NCBI GenBank assembly: GCA_004376205.1 | Contig: SOKG01000021.1 | Span: forward strand, 1 to 7,344 | Direction of reading: 5' to 3' | Origin: Dehalococcoidia bacterium | GTDB lineage: Bacteria > Chloroflexota > Dehalococcoidia > SZUA-161 | DNA: 7,344 bases | Shown: positions 1-6,607 of the stretch, piece after piece | Layout: the number at the start of each line of letters is the position of its first letter | How positions within the stretch are numbered: the first letter of the stretch is position 1 | Translations under genes and position numbers: made by a program | The notes under the pieces: model-generated | What the model saw: the letters and a program-made list of their open reading frames with translations, nothing else | The model's database searches: none | Told to the model about the DNA's origin: nothing

Positions 1-419
1 AGCTTGGTTCCCGAGAAGTACGCGTCCATCACCAAGCCTGTCCTCGCACGGACCATTTCGGCGAGCCCTTGACTCCTGAGTTCGTCGCACCTGGAGGCTG
101 TCCGGCGGCACTGCCATACGATAGCGCGTCCTATCGCTTCGCCTGTTTCCTTGTTAATGAGTAGAGTGGTCTCACGTTGGTTAGCGATTCCGATGGCTGC
201 GATGTGTGCGTCGCTGGCGCTTGCACTGCGCTTTGCCTGTTCTACAGCCTGCAAAGTCTTCTGCCATATGTCAGCAGGGTCTTGCTCGACCCAACCTGGC
301 TGGGGATAATATTGGTCAATTTCCCTGTAGCCACGCCCCTGCACATTGCCATTCCGATCAACCAAAAGGGCGGTGGTGCCTGTGGTACCCTGGTCTATTG
401 AAAGAATATATTGCTTCAT
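1..419 (-). CDS. glpK: Glycerol kinase, N-terminal part (3' end beyond window)
   Basis: Cytosolic ATP-dependent kinase that converts glycerol to sn-glycerol-3-phosphate, the entry step to phospholipid synthesis or glycolysis. The 139 visible codons are the start of the first FGGY-family domain. Near the N-terminus is the phosphate-binding motif DQGTTGT (residues 9-15), then PGWVEQDP (41-48), NQRETT (80-85), VWQCRR (101-106) and YFSGTK (134-139). By alignment from memory with E. coli GlpK, the glycerol-binding residues Arg83, Glu84, Trp103 and Tyr135 match Arg82, Glu83, Trp102 and Tyr134 here. The frame stays open to the window edge, so roughly 350 residues are missing. It starts 65 nt after the stop of a monoacylglycerol lipase-like gene on the same strand, which suggests cotranscription and a shared role in glyceride use. 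The ATG has no strong Shine-Dalgarno sequence. The family call is firm. Confidence 0.95.
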   Translation of the reverse strand, partial: MKQYILSIDQGTTGTTALLVDRNGNVQGRGYREIDQYYPQPGWVEQDPADIWQKTLQAVEQAKRSASASDAHIAAIGIANQRETTLLINKETGEAIGRAIVWQCRRTASRCDELRSQGLAEMVRARTGLVMDAYFSGTK

Positions 420-433
420 TCTGAGTCACGCGG

Positions 434-462
434 CGTATAGGGATTGATACATCCGGTTCCAA
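434..462 (-). promoter_or_regulatory. Possible weak internal promoter before glpK
   Basis: On the minus strand TTGGAA (457-462) and TATACG (434-439) are separated by 17 nt, each matching the sigma70 consensus at four of six positions. It sits in the 65-nt gap between the lipase and glpK and could give extra glpK transcription. The match is weak and may be chance. Confidence 0.22.
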
Positions 463-484
463 ACGTGCAAAGCTTTTGGTCTGA

Positions 485-1324
485 TCAGATGCGGGTGGCT
501 AGCCAAGCTTCCATGTCAGCCAAGACCTGTTTATGCCCCGGCTCATTGAGAATCTCGTGGTAGAAACCCTCATAGAGCTTCAGCGTCTTATCCCTCGAGC
601 CGACCCGCTCATATAACATCTGGCTTCCTTGCGGGTCACACAACAGGTCAGCGGTTCCGTGCATAATCAGGATGGGCAGGTTGATCTCTGGCATTTGGCG
701 CGGCAGTTCCTGTAGTGTCTTAAGTATTTCTGCACCGAAGCGGGCGCGAATCTTGCCTCGGTAGACGAGTGGGTCATTCACATAGGCATCCACGACTGCT
801 TTGTCCCGGCTAATAGCGGAGGCATCAACGATACTCCCGCCGATACGCATTTTCGGCAGCACTAGAGAGAGCATCGGAGCCAGCGCTATCAGTGCTGGCG
901 ACCGGCCAGAGGGTACCTTCAGGACTGCGCCAGAAAGCAGGAGCCCGGCTAGCTCATGTTGATGAAGGACAGCATAGGCAGTGGCGATCCCTCCTCCCAG
1001 ACTATGTCCCACGAGGAAAATCTTGGCATCACCATGCTCGGCACGTACTATATCGAAAAAGGCTTTGAGGTCGGTGAGATAGTCCGAGAACCGTTCAACA
1101 TAGCTTCGCAAGCCCTCTGACTTGCCGTGACCTCGAAGGTCAAGGCCACAGACGGCATAGCCTCTGGGTACGAAGTAGTTGACCAAGTTTCCATAGCGCC
1201 CGCTGTGCTCAGCCCCGCCGTGGACAACTAGCAGTATCGCCTCGGGACGTCCAGCTGGCAACCAGGACTGGTAGTAGAGATTAAGGTCCTTGTGCCCTCT
1301 GAAGCTACCTTCTGTATGTTCCAT
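485..1324 (-). CDS. Monoacylglycerol lipase-type alpha/beta hydrolase
   Basis: Serine hydrolase of the Hydrolase_4 / monoacylglycerol lipase family (279 aa, usual length). It probably cleaves monoacylglycerol to glycerol and a fatty acid. The order of motifs is typical: oxyanion-hole loop HGGAEHSGRY (residues 35-44; the usual form is HGxxEHSGRY), LDLRGHGKSEG (61-71), nucleophile elbow GHSLGG (106-111) with Ser108, acid residue Asp226 in HGTAD, and His256 in EGFYHE. A cap region lies at about 140-210. There is no signal peptide, so it should act in the cytosol. glpK follows 65 nt downstream on the same strand, which strengthens the assignment because glycerol kinase uses the released glycerol. 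The ATG at 1324 has only a weak purine-rich stretch upstream. A lysophospholipase or general esterase is the alternative, since these share the fold and motifs. Confidence 0.88.
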   Translation of the reverse strand: MEHTEGSFRGHKDLNLYYQSWLPAGRPEAILLVVHGGAEHSGRYGNLVNYFVPRGYAVCGLDLRGHGKSEGLRSYVERFSDYLTDLKAFFDIVRAEHGDAKIFLVGHSLGGGIATAYAVLHQHELAGLLLSGAVLKVPSGRSPALIALAPMLSLVLPKMRIGGSIVDASAISRDKAVVDAYVNDPLVYRGKIRARFGAEILKTLQELPRQMPEINLPILIMHGTADLLCDPQGSQMLYERVGSRDKTLKLYEGFYHEILNEPGHKQVLADMEAWLATRI

Positions 1325-1409
1325 GCTTCTTGCTCATAACTTTGGAAACACAACGTGACCATCTATCCCCGAACACGGGCTTCGTCTTTGGTCCGTCACC
1401 GTTTGCCAA

Positions 1410-1438
1410 ACTTTAATAACTTCTACCGTAACTGTCAA
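1410..1438 (-). promoter_or_regulatory. Candidate sigma70 promoter of the lipase-glpK operon
   Basis: On the minus strand a perfect -35 TTGACA (1433-1438) is followed after 17 nt by TAAAGT (1410-1415), four of six matches to the -10 consensus. Transcription would start near 1403, giving a leader of about 80 nt before the lipase ATG at 1324. The -10 match is only fair. Confidence 0.5.
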
Positions 1439-1479
1439 GGCCATAATATGTGTTGGTTCTTCTCGGTTGTGGTTGGTGT

Positions 1480-1490
1480 CCCATAATGGG
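1480..1490. repeat. Short palindrome CCCAT-A-ATGGG
   Basis: Two 5-bp arms in perfect inverted symmetry around a central A, about 42 bp upstream of the candidate -35 box of the lipase-glpK operon. It could be an operator half-site pair. It is short enough to be chance. Confidence 0.25.
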
Positions 1491-1548
1491 CAAGGTGGCG
1501 AGATGGGGAATTGGGATCGGGCGTTAGAACAAATGACAGCAGCGGTAC

Positions 1549-1968
1549 TCACAAGGAACTCGGTTCCAAACGCCTCGGCGTGCGGATAAAGAGAATATGT
1601 ACGGTGACGCCAACGCCTATGAGTATGACGATGACTCTGACGGCAAGAATATGGACCGCAAAGGCAACTGAACATCCTATCGTTATCCACAGCAACGCAA
1701 TCGACAGAGCCTTCAGTTTCGATGGGATTCCTTTTCCCTCTCGGTAGTCCTTTATGGCTTTTCCAAACAACCTGTTGCTCAAGAGCCAGTTGCTGAATCT
1801 TTCTGAACTCCTGGCATAGCATGCAGCAGCCAGCAAAAGGAAAGGTGTAGTCGGTAACAGAGGCAAGAATACGCCAAGAACCGCAAGCCCCATAGAAACT
1901 GTTCCTGCAAGAATCAGCAGCCGACGGCTCAAATTGCTGATCATTCGTCTCTTTGGCTGGGTTTCCAT
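1549..1968 (-). CDS. DUF454 / YbaN-family inner membrane protein
   Basis: Small integral membrane protein (139 aa) of the DUF454 family; its biochemical role is not established. Visible family features are a first hydrophobic segment at about 15-36, the conserved proline-rich LPLLPTTPF (35-43) leading into LLLAAACYARSSERF (44-58), the signature DYREGKGIP (74-82), and two more hydrophobic segments at about 86-106 and 108-128. The frame extends upstream to a TTG at 2025, but a strong promoter lies at 1991-2019, so a transcript from it could not include that codon. The first ATG behind the promoter, at 1968, is therefore chosen. The leader is only about 16 nt and has no clear Shine-Dalgarno sequence; an ATG at 1944 is a less likely alternative. 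The gene is transcribed away from the PEP carboxykinase gene and lies 224 nt upstream of the lipase gene, which has its own promoter candidate. Confidence 0.88.
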   Translation of the reverse strand: METQPKRRMISNLSRRLLILAGTVSMGLAVLGVFLPLLPTTPFLLLAAACYARSSERFSNWLLSNRLFGKAIKDYREGKGIPSKLKALSIALLWITIGCSVAFAVHILAVRVIVILIGVGVTVHILFIRTPRRLEPSSL

Positions 1969-1990
1969 CGCACTCTGTCCGCTAATCAAC

Positions 1991-2019
1991 CTTATACACT
2001 GCTGCTTGGAGGGTGTCAA
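1991..2019 (-). promoter_or_regulatory. Strong sigma70-type promoter of the DUF454 gene
   Basis: On the minus strand TTGACA (2014-2019, perfect) and TATAAG (1991-1996, five of six) are separated by exactly 17 nt. The predicted transcription start is near 1984, about 16 nt before the ATG at 1968. It rules out the upstream TTG at 2025 as the start for this transcript. Confidence 0.7.
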
Positions 2020-2101
2020 GAACAATGGATGTAACAGCCTTCATAAAGGCATCAAAAATCCCACCAGCCAAGACCGAGTAATGCCATGGGGTAGTCGACT
2101 G

Positions 2102-2130
2102 TTGCTTTTCGTGGTACACTTCCATATACT
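2102..2130 (+). promoter_or_regulatory. Candidate sigma70 promoter of the PEP carboxykinase gene
   Basis: TTGCTT (2102-2107) and TATACT (2125-2130, five of six) are separated by 17 nt. Transcription would begin near 2137, giving a leader of about 50 nt before the ATG at 2187. The -35 box matches the consensus at only three positions, so the promoter could need an activator. Confidence 0.5.
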
Positions 2131-2186
2131 CTATACGCTACATCCGCTGTCAGGCGAGGAATAGCGGACTGGGCGGCAGGAGACAA

Positions 2187-3686
2187 ATGGAGCAAATACT
2201 GGGCAAAAGGTTCGAGCCTAAGAAGATCATAGACAACCCATCGGAGGAGAGCCTCCGTGCATGGTCCTTGGAGCACGGTGGAGTCATAAGCGAGTTCGGC
2301 AACCTCTCCGTAACGACCAACGTGCGGAACAGAATGGCGAAGTTGACTGAGGTAGTACTGGACCAGCCGGATCCGGAAGACATAGAGCTGGTCCATGATG
2401 TCCTAGACTATCTGAAGAAGAAAGAAGTGATAGCACTGGACAGGGTCATGTGCTCAACACCGGGGTTCAAGAAGCACTGCAGGTTGTATGTCACGGCCGA
2501 GTACGCCAGGCTCCCCTTGATGTGGGGCAATACCCTGTTCCCGTCTGAAGGGAAGGAGCCCGATTTCACAGCACTCACCGTGCCGGAATGGCGTGAGAAG
2601 AAGGTACTCGTGTTTCCCGCGGCGGGACTGACGATCATCCTGGGGAGCGACTACAAGGGCGAGAATAAGAAGGCCATGCTTCGGCAGGTCATGTATTGGG
2701 CCAAGAAGCAGGGGCATCTCGGTCTTCATGCGGCAAGCAAGGTATTGCGCGTATATAGGGGCAAGGAATTGAGAGATTTCGGATTTCTGCTGTTCGGCCT
2801 CAGCGGGACTGGTAAGACCTCCCTGTCTTGCCATTCGCACTGGTTGGGCTATCCTGAGACAGTCGTTATACGGCAGGACGACGTCGTGATACTGAGAAAG
2901 GACGGCACGGCGGTTGGCACTGAGGACTCATTTTACATAAAGACTGATGGCCTGGAGCCTAGCTCTCAACCCCTGCTGTATGCGGCGGCCTTGAGCCCCA
3001 GGGCGATATTGGAGAATGTGTTGGTACATCCAGAGACCGGGAAGGTCGATTTCTTCGACAGCAGCCTGACTTCCAATGGCCGTGCAATGGTCAAGAGAAG
3101 GGACATAGCATTTACTGACGAGAGCGTGGAGCTAGAGAAGGTGGATTTCATCGTGTTCATCACCAGGAGACAGGACATCATGCCTCCAGTCGCCCGGCTT
3201 AGTCAGGAGAGGGCAGCAGCGGCCTTCATGCTCGGCGAGTCCGTAGAGACCTCGGCCGGCGACCCGACCGAGGCGGGCAAATTGCTCAGAGTAGTGGGCA
3301 CAAACCCGTTTATCGTCGGTTCCCGGACGGAGGAGGGTAACATGTTCCTCGACATCCTCCGGGCCAATCCCGACATCCAGTGCTTCTTCTTGAACACGGG
3401 GGCTGTCGGAGGCATGGTCAGGGGCCAGAATATCTCCGTAAGAGATTCAGTGAAGATACTGGAGATGATTGCCAGAGACAAAATCAATTGGGTGAAAGAT
3501 GATTTCCTGGGATACGAGATGCCTGCCGACGTACCCGGTGTCGAAATGGACCGCTTCGACCTCAAGAATCACTACGATGACGAGCAGATAGATGAGCTAT
3601 CACACAACTTGAAGAAGGAAAGATTGAACTGGCTTTCGCAGTTCCCAGGTTTGAACCAAGACATTCTCAGAGCTCTCAATCCGTGA
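2187..3686 (+). CDS. pckA: Divergent ATP-type phosphoenolpyruvate carboxykinase
   Basis: Cytosolic enzyme that interconverts oxaloacetate plus ATP with PEP, CO2 and ADP, linking the C4-acid pool with gluconeogenesis or anaplerosis. The 499 aa are shorter than the usual 530-540. Kept features, compared from memory: GSDYKGENKK (153-162), equivalent to the GTxYAGEMKK segment, with Tyr155 and Lys161/162; His181, equivalent to the His of MHCSAN; P-loop GLSGTGKT (204-211); Asp231/232 in the metal-binding kinase-2 motif; EDSFYIKT (246-253), like EGGCYAKT; AILENVLV (273-280); DSSLTSNGR (291-299) with Arg299, like DGSLTENTR; MPPVARLS (332-339), like LPPVSKLT; and FLNTGAVGG (401-409), like LVNTGWTGG. 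The canonical RSPKDK substrate loop is not recognisable; VRNRMAK (46-52) may replace it. The ATG at 2187 follows AGGAGA (2178-2183). The family is clear, but substrate or direction could differ from textbook PckA. Confidence 0.87.
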   Translation: MEQILGKRFEPKKIIDNPSEESLRAWSLEHGGVISEFGNLSVTTNVRNRMAKLTEVVLDQPDPEDIELVHDVLDYLKKKEVIALDRVMCSTPGFKKHCRLYVTAEYARLPLMWGNTLFPSEGKEPDFTALTVPEWREKKVLVFPAAGLTIILGSDYKGENKKAMLRQVMYWAKKQGHLGLHAASKVLRVYRGKELRDFGFLLFGLSGTGKTSLSCHSHWLGYPETVVIRQDDVVILRKDGTAVGTEDSFYIKTDGLEPSSQPLLYAAALSPRAILENVLVHPETGKVDFFDSSLTSNGRAMVKRRDIAFTDESVELEKVDFIVFITRRQDIMPPVARLSQERAAAAFMLGESVETSAGDPTEAGKLLRVVGTNPFIVGSRTEEGNMFLDILRANPDIQCFFLNTGAVGGMVRGQNISVRDSVKILEMIARDKINWVKDDFLGYEMPADVPGVEMDRFDLKNHYDDEQIDELSHNLKKERLNWLSQFPGLNQDILRALNP

Positions 3687-3705
3687 CCTGCCCCGCTAAA
3701 CCCCA

Positions 3706-3723
3706 TCGGTGCAAGCTCACCGA
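3706..3723 (+). terminator. Weak hairpin after PEP carboxykinase
   Basis: TCGGTG and CACCGA form a perfect 6-bp stem around a 6-nt loop, 20 nt after the PEP carboxykinase stop codon. No T-run follows, so it is not a standard intrinsic terminator; it may only stabilise the 3' end or be chance. Confidence 0.22.
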
Positions 3724-3979
3724 ACCGTCTTCAGGAATCCGGGCAAACAAGGCCGACCGGTATCCTTCCTCCCACCAAGCTCGATCTCAGTCCCAAGTCT
3801 GTGATTGTGCCATCCACCGGCAAGAGTACCGAAACGAAGTCCTTTTGGAACACTCGCTCTCTAGCTCGGGTTAGAGTCCGGCGCCCACTCCAGGCATTCT
3901 TGGCAGCCGGGATGTGCCCCATCGCTCGCTCACACATTGCAGTACCATTTTCCTGCCTAAGTCCCCCCTGAAAGAGCCA

Positions 3980-4007
3980 TTGTATATCCAGGACAGGTGG
4001 CTATGAT
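3980..4007 (+). promoter_or_regulatory. Candidate promoter of the glycosyltransferase gene
   Basis: TTGTAT (3980-3985) and TATGAT (4002-4007, five of six) are separated by 16 nt. Transcription would begin near 4014, giving a leader of about 70 nt before the start at 4084. A second TATGAT at 4033-4038 lacks a good -35 box. Confidence 0.38.
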
Positions 4008-4083
4008 AGAGTTCGGTAGGATATGGGGTAGATATGATAACTCGCTTATCCTGACGCAACCGAGGACAGTAGGGAGGCAAGAC

Positions 4084-5532
4084 ATGGTGACAACTGGCAA
4101 GTCCACGCGAAGTAAATCGCCGCTAGACGTTCCAAGACTACCGCACGAGCCCAAGAGCAGGCAACACCTGGTAGTATCAGACGGATCCTGGCATCAAGAG
4201 AAGAGTATGATGCCATCCATTTCCTTGATCTCCCCATACAAGCCTGTAATCTGCGGAATTGCCGACTACGCGTACTTCCTCACCCGAGAGGCGCCACCCC
4301 ACTCTTGGGATGTACTATCGTTCGATCTGGATAACTACGGAGTCCCCCTGAGCGAGGACCAACCCTCAGCCACCAACCACGTCTGGTATGGCATCTCCAG
4401 CCGCGACGATTTCTCCGCTACCTCCATCTTGCAAGGACTCAAACCCCGTGCAAACCAGGTCCTCTGGTTCCAACACGAATTCGGTATCTGGAGAGACAAT
4501 GCCAGATTTGTCAACATGCTCAGGGACCTGGACATGCCAAAAGTGGTTACCCTCCACACTCTTCACTTCCAAAGCAACGAGACCCGCTATGGGCTGTGCA
4601 ACGAGGAGTATTCCTTCCTGCACTCTCTTCTTCCTCACACCGATGCCATCACAGTGTTCAGCGACGGTGTGTATGAGGCGGTCACGCACGCCTTCCCCAA
4701 GCATGCTGACAAAGTATATGTGCTAAGGCATGGTGCTCATCTCTACCCTAGGTTTGCCAGAATGAGCAAACCCGAAGCCAAAGCGAGAATCTATGAGTAT
4801 CTGGTTGACCAATCCGGGCTGGATAAGCCAAGCAAAGACAACCTGAAACAGCAACGCGTGTTCCTCGACCCCGACACAGTCATAATTGGCGGCACCGGAT
4901 TCATCACCGCTAGCAAGGGGACGGAGCTACTCTATCATGTCCATAACGTGCTGCAGCAGGTGCTGCCCAAACACAAGATCGTAGCGGTATATGCAGGCCT
5001 ATTAAGGGAAGCCGATAATAGCGTCGACAGTGAGTTTGCCGCGGAGTTGAAGGCCAAACACAACGGCGTAGGCCAGTTTTTCCTGGAGACCTATCTGCCT
5101 GGAGATATGCTCGCAGCCATGCTGAGAGCAATGGATATCTATTTCTACTGGCCCAGCAACTGCACTCAGAGTGGAATTGTGGCGCACGCCCTGGGCGCTG
5201 GCGCGACGATCGCCTGCTGCGACAAGGAGGGCGTTGGCGAAACTGTGAAAATGGCCGGAGGATTGGTCAGCGCTGACTTCGGACAGCTCATTTTCAAGAT
5301 AGCACAGGCTATCCTGCACCCCAAGCACAGGGCGGAAATCTCGGAAAGAGCCCTTGGGTATGCCGAGGACTTCTCATGGAGAAATCAGGTCCTGAGCCAC
5401 CTTGAACTAGCAGAACAACTCTGCCTTTCCAGGGTTCAGTGCCCAACAGACCGAGAGAGTTTAGCCACAGAGCCAGCAGCCACCAGCATGCTTTGGCATG
5501 TTGGGGCCGACGAGTCGAGAGCTCGAGTGTGA
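4084..5532 (+). CDS. GT4-like (GT-B fold) glycosyltransferase
   Basis: Probable cytosolic glycosyltransferase of the GT-B fold, related to GT4 enzymes; donor and acceptor unknown. With the start at 4084 it has 482 aa. The first GT-B domain begins at about residue 43 with SISLISPYKPVICGIADYA (45-63), the Gly-containing N-terminal loop seen in many GT4 proteins. Then come FQHEFGIW (129-136), VVTLHTLH (154-161), HGAHLYP (216-222), the linker to domain two, GGTGFITASKGTELL (269-283), and TQSGIVAHALGAGATIACCD (361-380), where GT4 enzymes carry the donor-binding EX7E motif. Both glutamates of EX7E are absent. ATG 4084 is chosen because GGGAGG (4072-4077) lies six bases upstream; the frame also has GTG 3997, ATG 4003 and ATG 4207/4210, the last pair directly before the conserved domain. 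The first ~42 residues and the last ~30 are polar and probably disordered. No membrane segment is visible. No sugar-pathway gene is adjacent. Confidence 0.82.
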   Translation: MVTTGKSTRSKSPLDVPRLPHEPKSRQHLVVSDGSWHQEKSMMPSISLISPYKPVICGIADYAYFLTREAPPHSWDVLSFDLDNYGVPLSEDQPSATNHVWYGISSRDDFSATSILQGLKPRANQVLWFQHEFGIWRDNARFVNMLRDLDMPKVVTLHTLHFQSNETRYGLCNEEYSFLHSLLPHTDAITVFSDGVYEAVTHAFPKHADKVYVLRHGAHLYPRFARMSKPEAKARIYEYLVDQSGLDKPSKDNLKQQRVFLDPDTVIIGGTGFITASKGTELLYHVHNVLQQVLPKHKIVAVYAGLLREADNSVDSEFAAELKAKHNGVGQFFLETYLPGDMLAAMLRAMDIYFYWPSNCTQSGIVAHALGAGATIACCDKEGVGETVKMAGGLVSADFGQLIFKIAQAILHPKHRAEISERALGYAEDFSWRNQVLSHLELAEQLCLSRVQCPTDRESLATEPAATSMLWHVGADESRARV

Positions 5533-5571
5533 TTCAAAAAGTGGCTGTGAGTACGGTTCTCTCTACTCTCT

Positions 5572-5612
5572 CAGCGTAAGGCGGACCTCCTCAAAAATGT
5601 GACCTAACGCTG
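5572..5612. repeat. Inverted repeat between convergent genes
   Basis: CAGCGTAAGG (5572-5581) and CCTAACGCTG (5603-5612) pair at nine of ten positions across a 21-nt loop. The right arm covers the crotonase stop codon. Its position between two converging genes suits a bidirectional transcription end, but no U-run is evident, so the terminator role is only a suggestion. Confidence 0.35.
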
Positions 5613-6431
5613 TCTCACCCACCGTCCTGGGCCCCACTCAGCAGTGTCGGGCTCAGCCAAAAGCGCAGCAAACCCTGCGTCTGAGTAATGCCACGATGAG
5701 CGGCGGTCCATATCCTCTGCCGCTCTGCAAGTTGCCTTGGTCATTGTGACAGCAGCAAGTCGCATGCTGCCAATTTTCCTGGCCATCTCCTTTGCCCCGT
5801 CCAGCAGCTTATCAGGGGCAAAGACCTGATTGGCTAGACCAATGCGGTAGGCTTCCTTGCCATCTATAACATCCCCGGTGCAGCAAAGCTCTATGGCTTT
5901 GGCCACCCCTACTCTCCAGGCCATGTTTGCTGTTGCTGCGGCTCCTCCAATCCACCCCAGATTCTTCACATGCATATCGCTGATCTGGGCTGTTTCTGAG
6001 ACCAGAATAATGTCACAGCTAAGAGCCAGTTCGATACCACCTGCTGTACATACGCCATCAATGGCTGCTATCGATATCTTTGGGCACCACGCAATTCTCT
6101 CGAAAGTCGGCACTGTTGCCAGCCTGGGCTGTCTCTGAGACCAGAATGCTGATACAGGTGACCACTCAAGTGCGGGAGCCGAGCGCCCTTCACTCGGCGC
6201 GCCTGCCATCTCCTTGAGATCAGCTCCGGCACAAAAGCAGGGCCTTCCATCCGGTCTTGGTGCACCGGTGTAGATGAATGTCTTTATTTCGTGGTCCTGC
6301 ATAATCTCATCCAACGCGCTGTCCAAATCCTGCCACATCTGCACGTTCAACGCATTTAGGCGCTCTGGTCTATTCAGGGTAACAACACAAAATCCGTCCC
6401 CCTTTTCGTACTTAATGGTCTCGTATGACAT
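5604..6431 (-). CDS. Enoyl-CoA hydratase/isomerase (crotonase) family protein
   Basis: Crotonase-fold acyl-CoA enzyme of 275 aa, near the usual 255-275. The N-terminus has the typical VVTLNRPERLNALN (16-29). The first oxyanion-hole segment is FCAGADLKEM (66-75). The second is DGVCTAGGIELALSCDI (125-141), with Glu134 at the place of catalytic Glu144 of rat mitochondrial hydratase. The second catalytic glutamate (rat Glu164) aligns, by eye, with His154 in SDMHVKN, so plain water addition is less certain; isomerase, hydrolase or another crotonase reaction is possible. An insert between the two halves (about 80-115) enlarges the substrate region. The ATG at 6431 follows AAAGGGGG eight bases upstream, a good ribosome binding site. 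The gene converges on the glycosyltransferase and follows the DUF6125-like gene on the same strand after 176 nt. The CoA substrate cannot be told from the sequence. Confidence 0.88.
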   Translation of the reverse strand: MSYETIKYEKGDGFCVVTLNRPERLNALNVQMWQDLDSALDEIMQDHEIKTFIYTGAPRPDGRPCFCAGADLKEMAGAPSEGRSAPALEWSPVSAFWSQRQPRLATVPTFERIAWCPKISIAAIDGVCTAGGIELALSCDIILVSETAQISDMHVKNLGWIGGAAATANMAWRVGVAKAIELCCTGDVIDGKEAYRIGLANQVFAPDKLLDGAKEMARKIGSMRLAAVTMTKATCRAAEDMDRRSSWHYSDAGFAALLAEPDTAEWGPGRWVRQR

Positions 6432-6472
6432 CAGAAGAACCCCCTTTCTTTACTATTATTATGGCCCCATGT

Positions 6473-6484
6473 GAATCCGGATTC
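6473..6484. promoter_or_regulatory. Perfect 12-bp palindrome upstream of the crotonase
   Basis: GAATCCGGATTC is fully self-complementary and lies 42 bp before the crotonase ATG, next to an AT-rich stretch containing CATAAT on the minus strand that could be a -10 box. This is a suitable position for an operator bound by a dimeric repressor. No regulator gene is seen in the window. Confidence 0.3.
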
Positions 6485-6607
6485 CCCACTTCAGTTAGTA
6501 AGGATGACTGACTAGCAATCACTTCTGTATGCGGCTGCCCACCTTCCACCCCGTAGCCCTGCTGCCTCCATTGACTGTCATGAACCAGCGCAGTGCAGTT
6601 GCTCAAG

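Larger units (their letters stand above)
3687..4083. other. About 400 nt without a convincing gene
   Basis: This gap between the PEP carboxykinase stop and the glycosyltransferase start holds no tRNA-like arms, no recognisable protein motif and no frame with a good ribosome binding site. A plus-strand frame stays open for 94 codons directly after the PEP carboxykinase stop (to the TGA at 3969-3971), and a minus-strand frame of 68 codons covers 3731-3937. Neither resembles a family I know. A short hairpin lies at 3706-3723, and promoter-like boxes occur near the right end. Confidence 0.5.

Noticed and set aside
1..5. Window begins with AGCTT, as after a HindIII cut
   Set aside because: glpK reads through naturally to the edge, and uncut AAGCTT sites occur inside the window (for example near 470 and 505), so a cloning junction is not needed to explain it.
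1334..1822. 162-codon minus-strand frame overlapping the DUF454 gene
   Set aside because: It overlaps the well-supported DUF454 frame on the same strand, has no family motif and is rich in His, Arg and Cys, as expected of an out-of-frame reading.
2454..2840. 128-codon minus-strand frame inside the PEP carboxykinase
   Set aside because: It is fully antisense to conserved carboxykinase coding sequence and has no motif of its own.
3706..3723. Intrinsic terminator of the PEP carboxykinase gene
   Set aside because: As a full Rho-independent terminator it fails: the stem is short and no T-run follows. It is listed only as a weak hairpin.
3860..3900. Possible tRNA T-arm (GGGTTAGAGTCC)
   Set aside because: The flanking bases do not form a 5-bp stem and no acceptor, D or anticodon arm could be found around it.
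3731..3937. 68-codon minus-strand frame in the large gap, treated as a possible gene
   Set aside because: No ribosome binding site at a proper distance and no recognised family; kept only as part of the gap observation.
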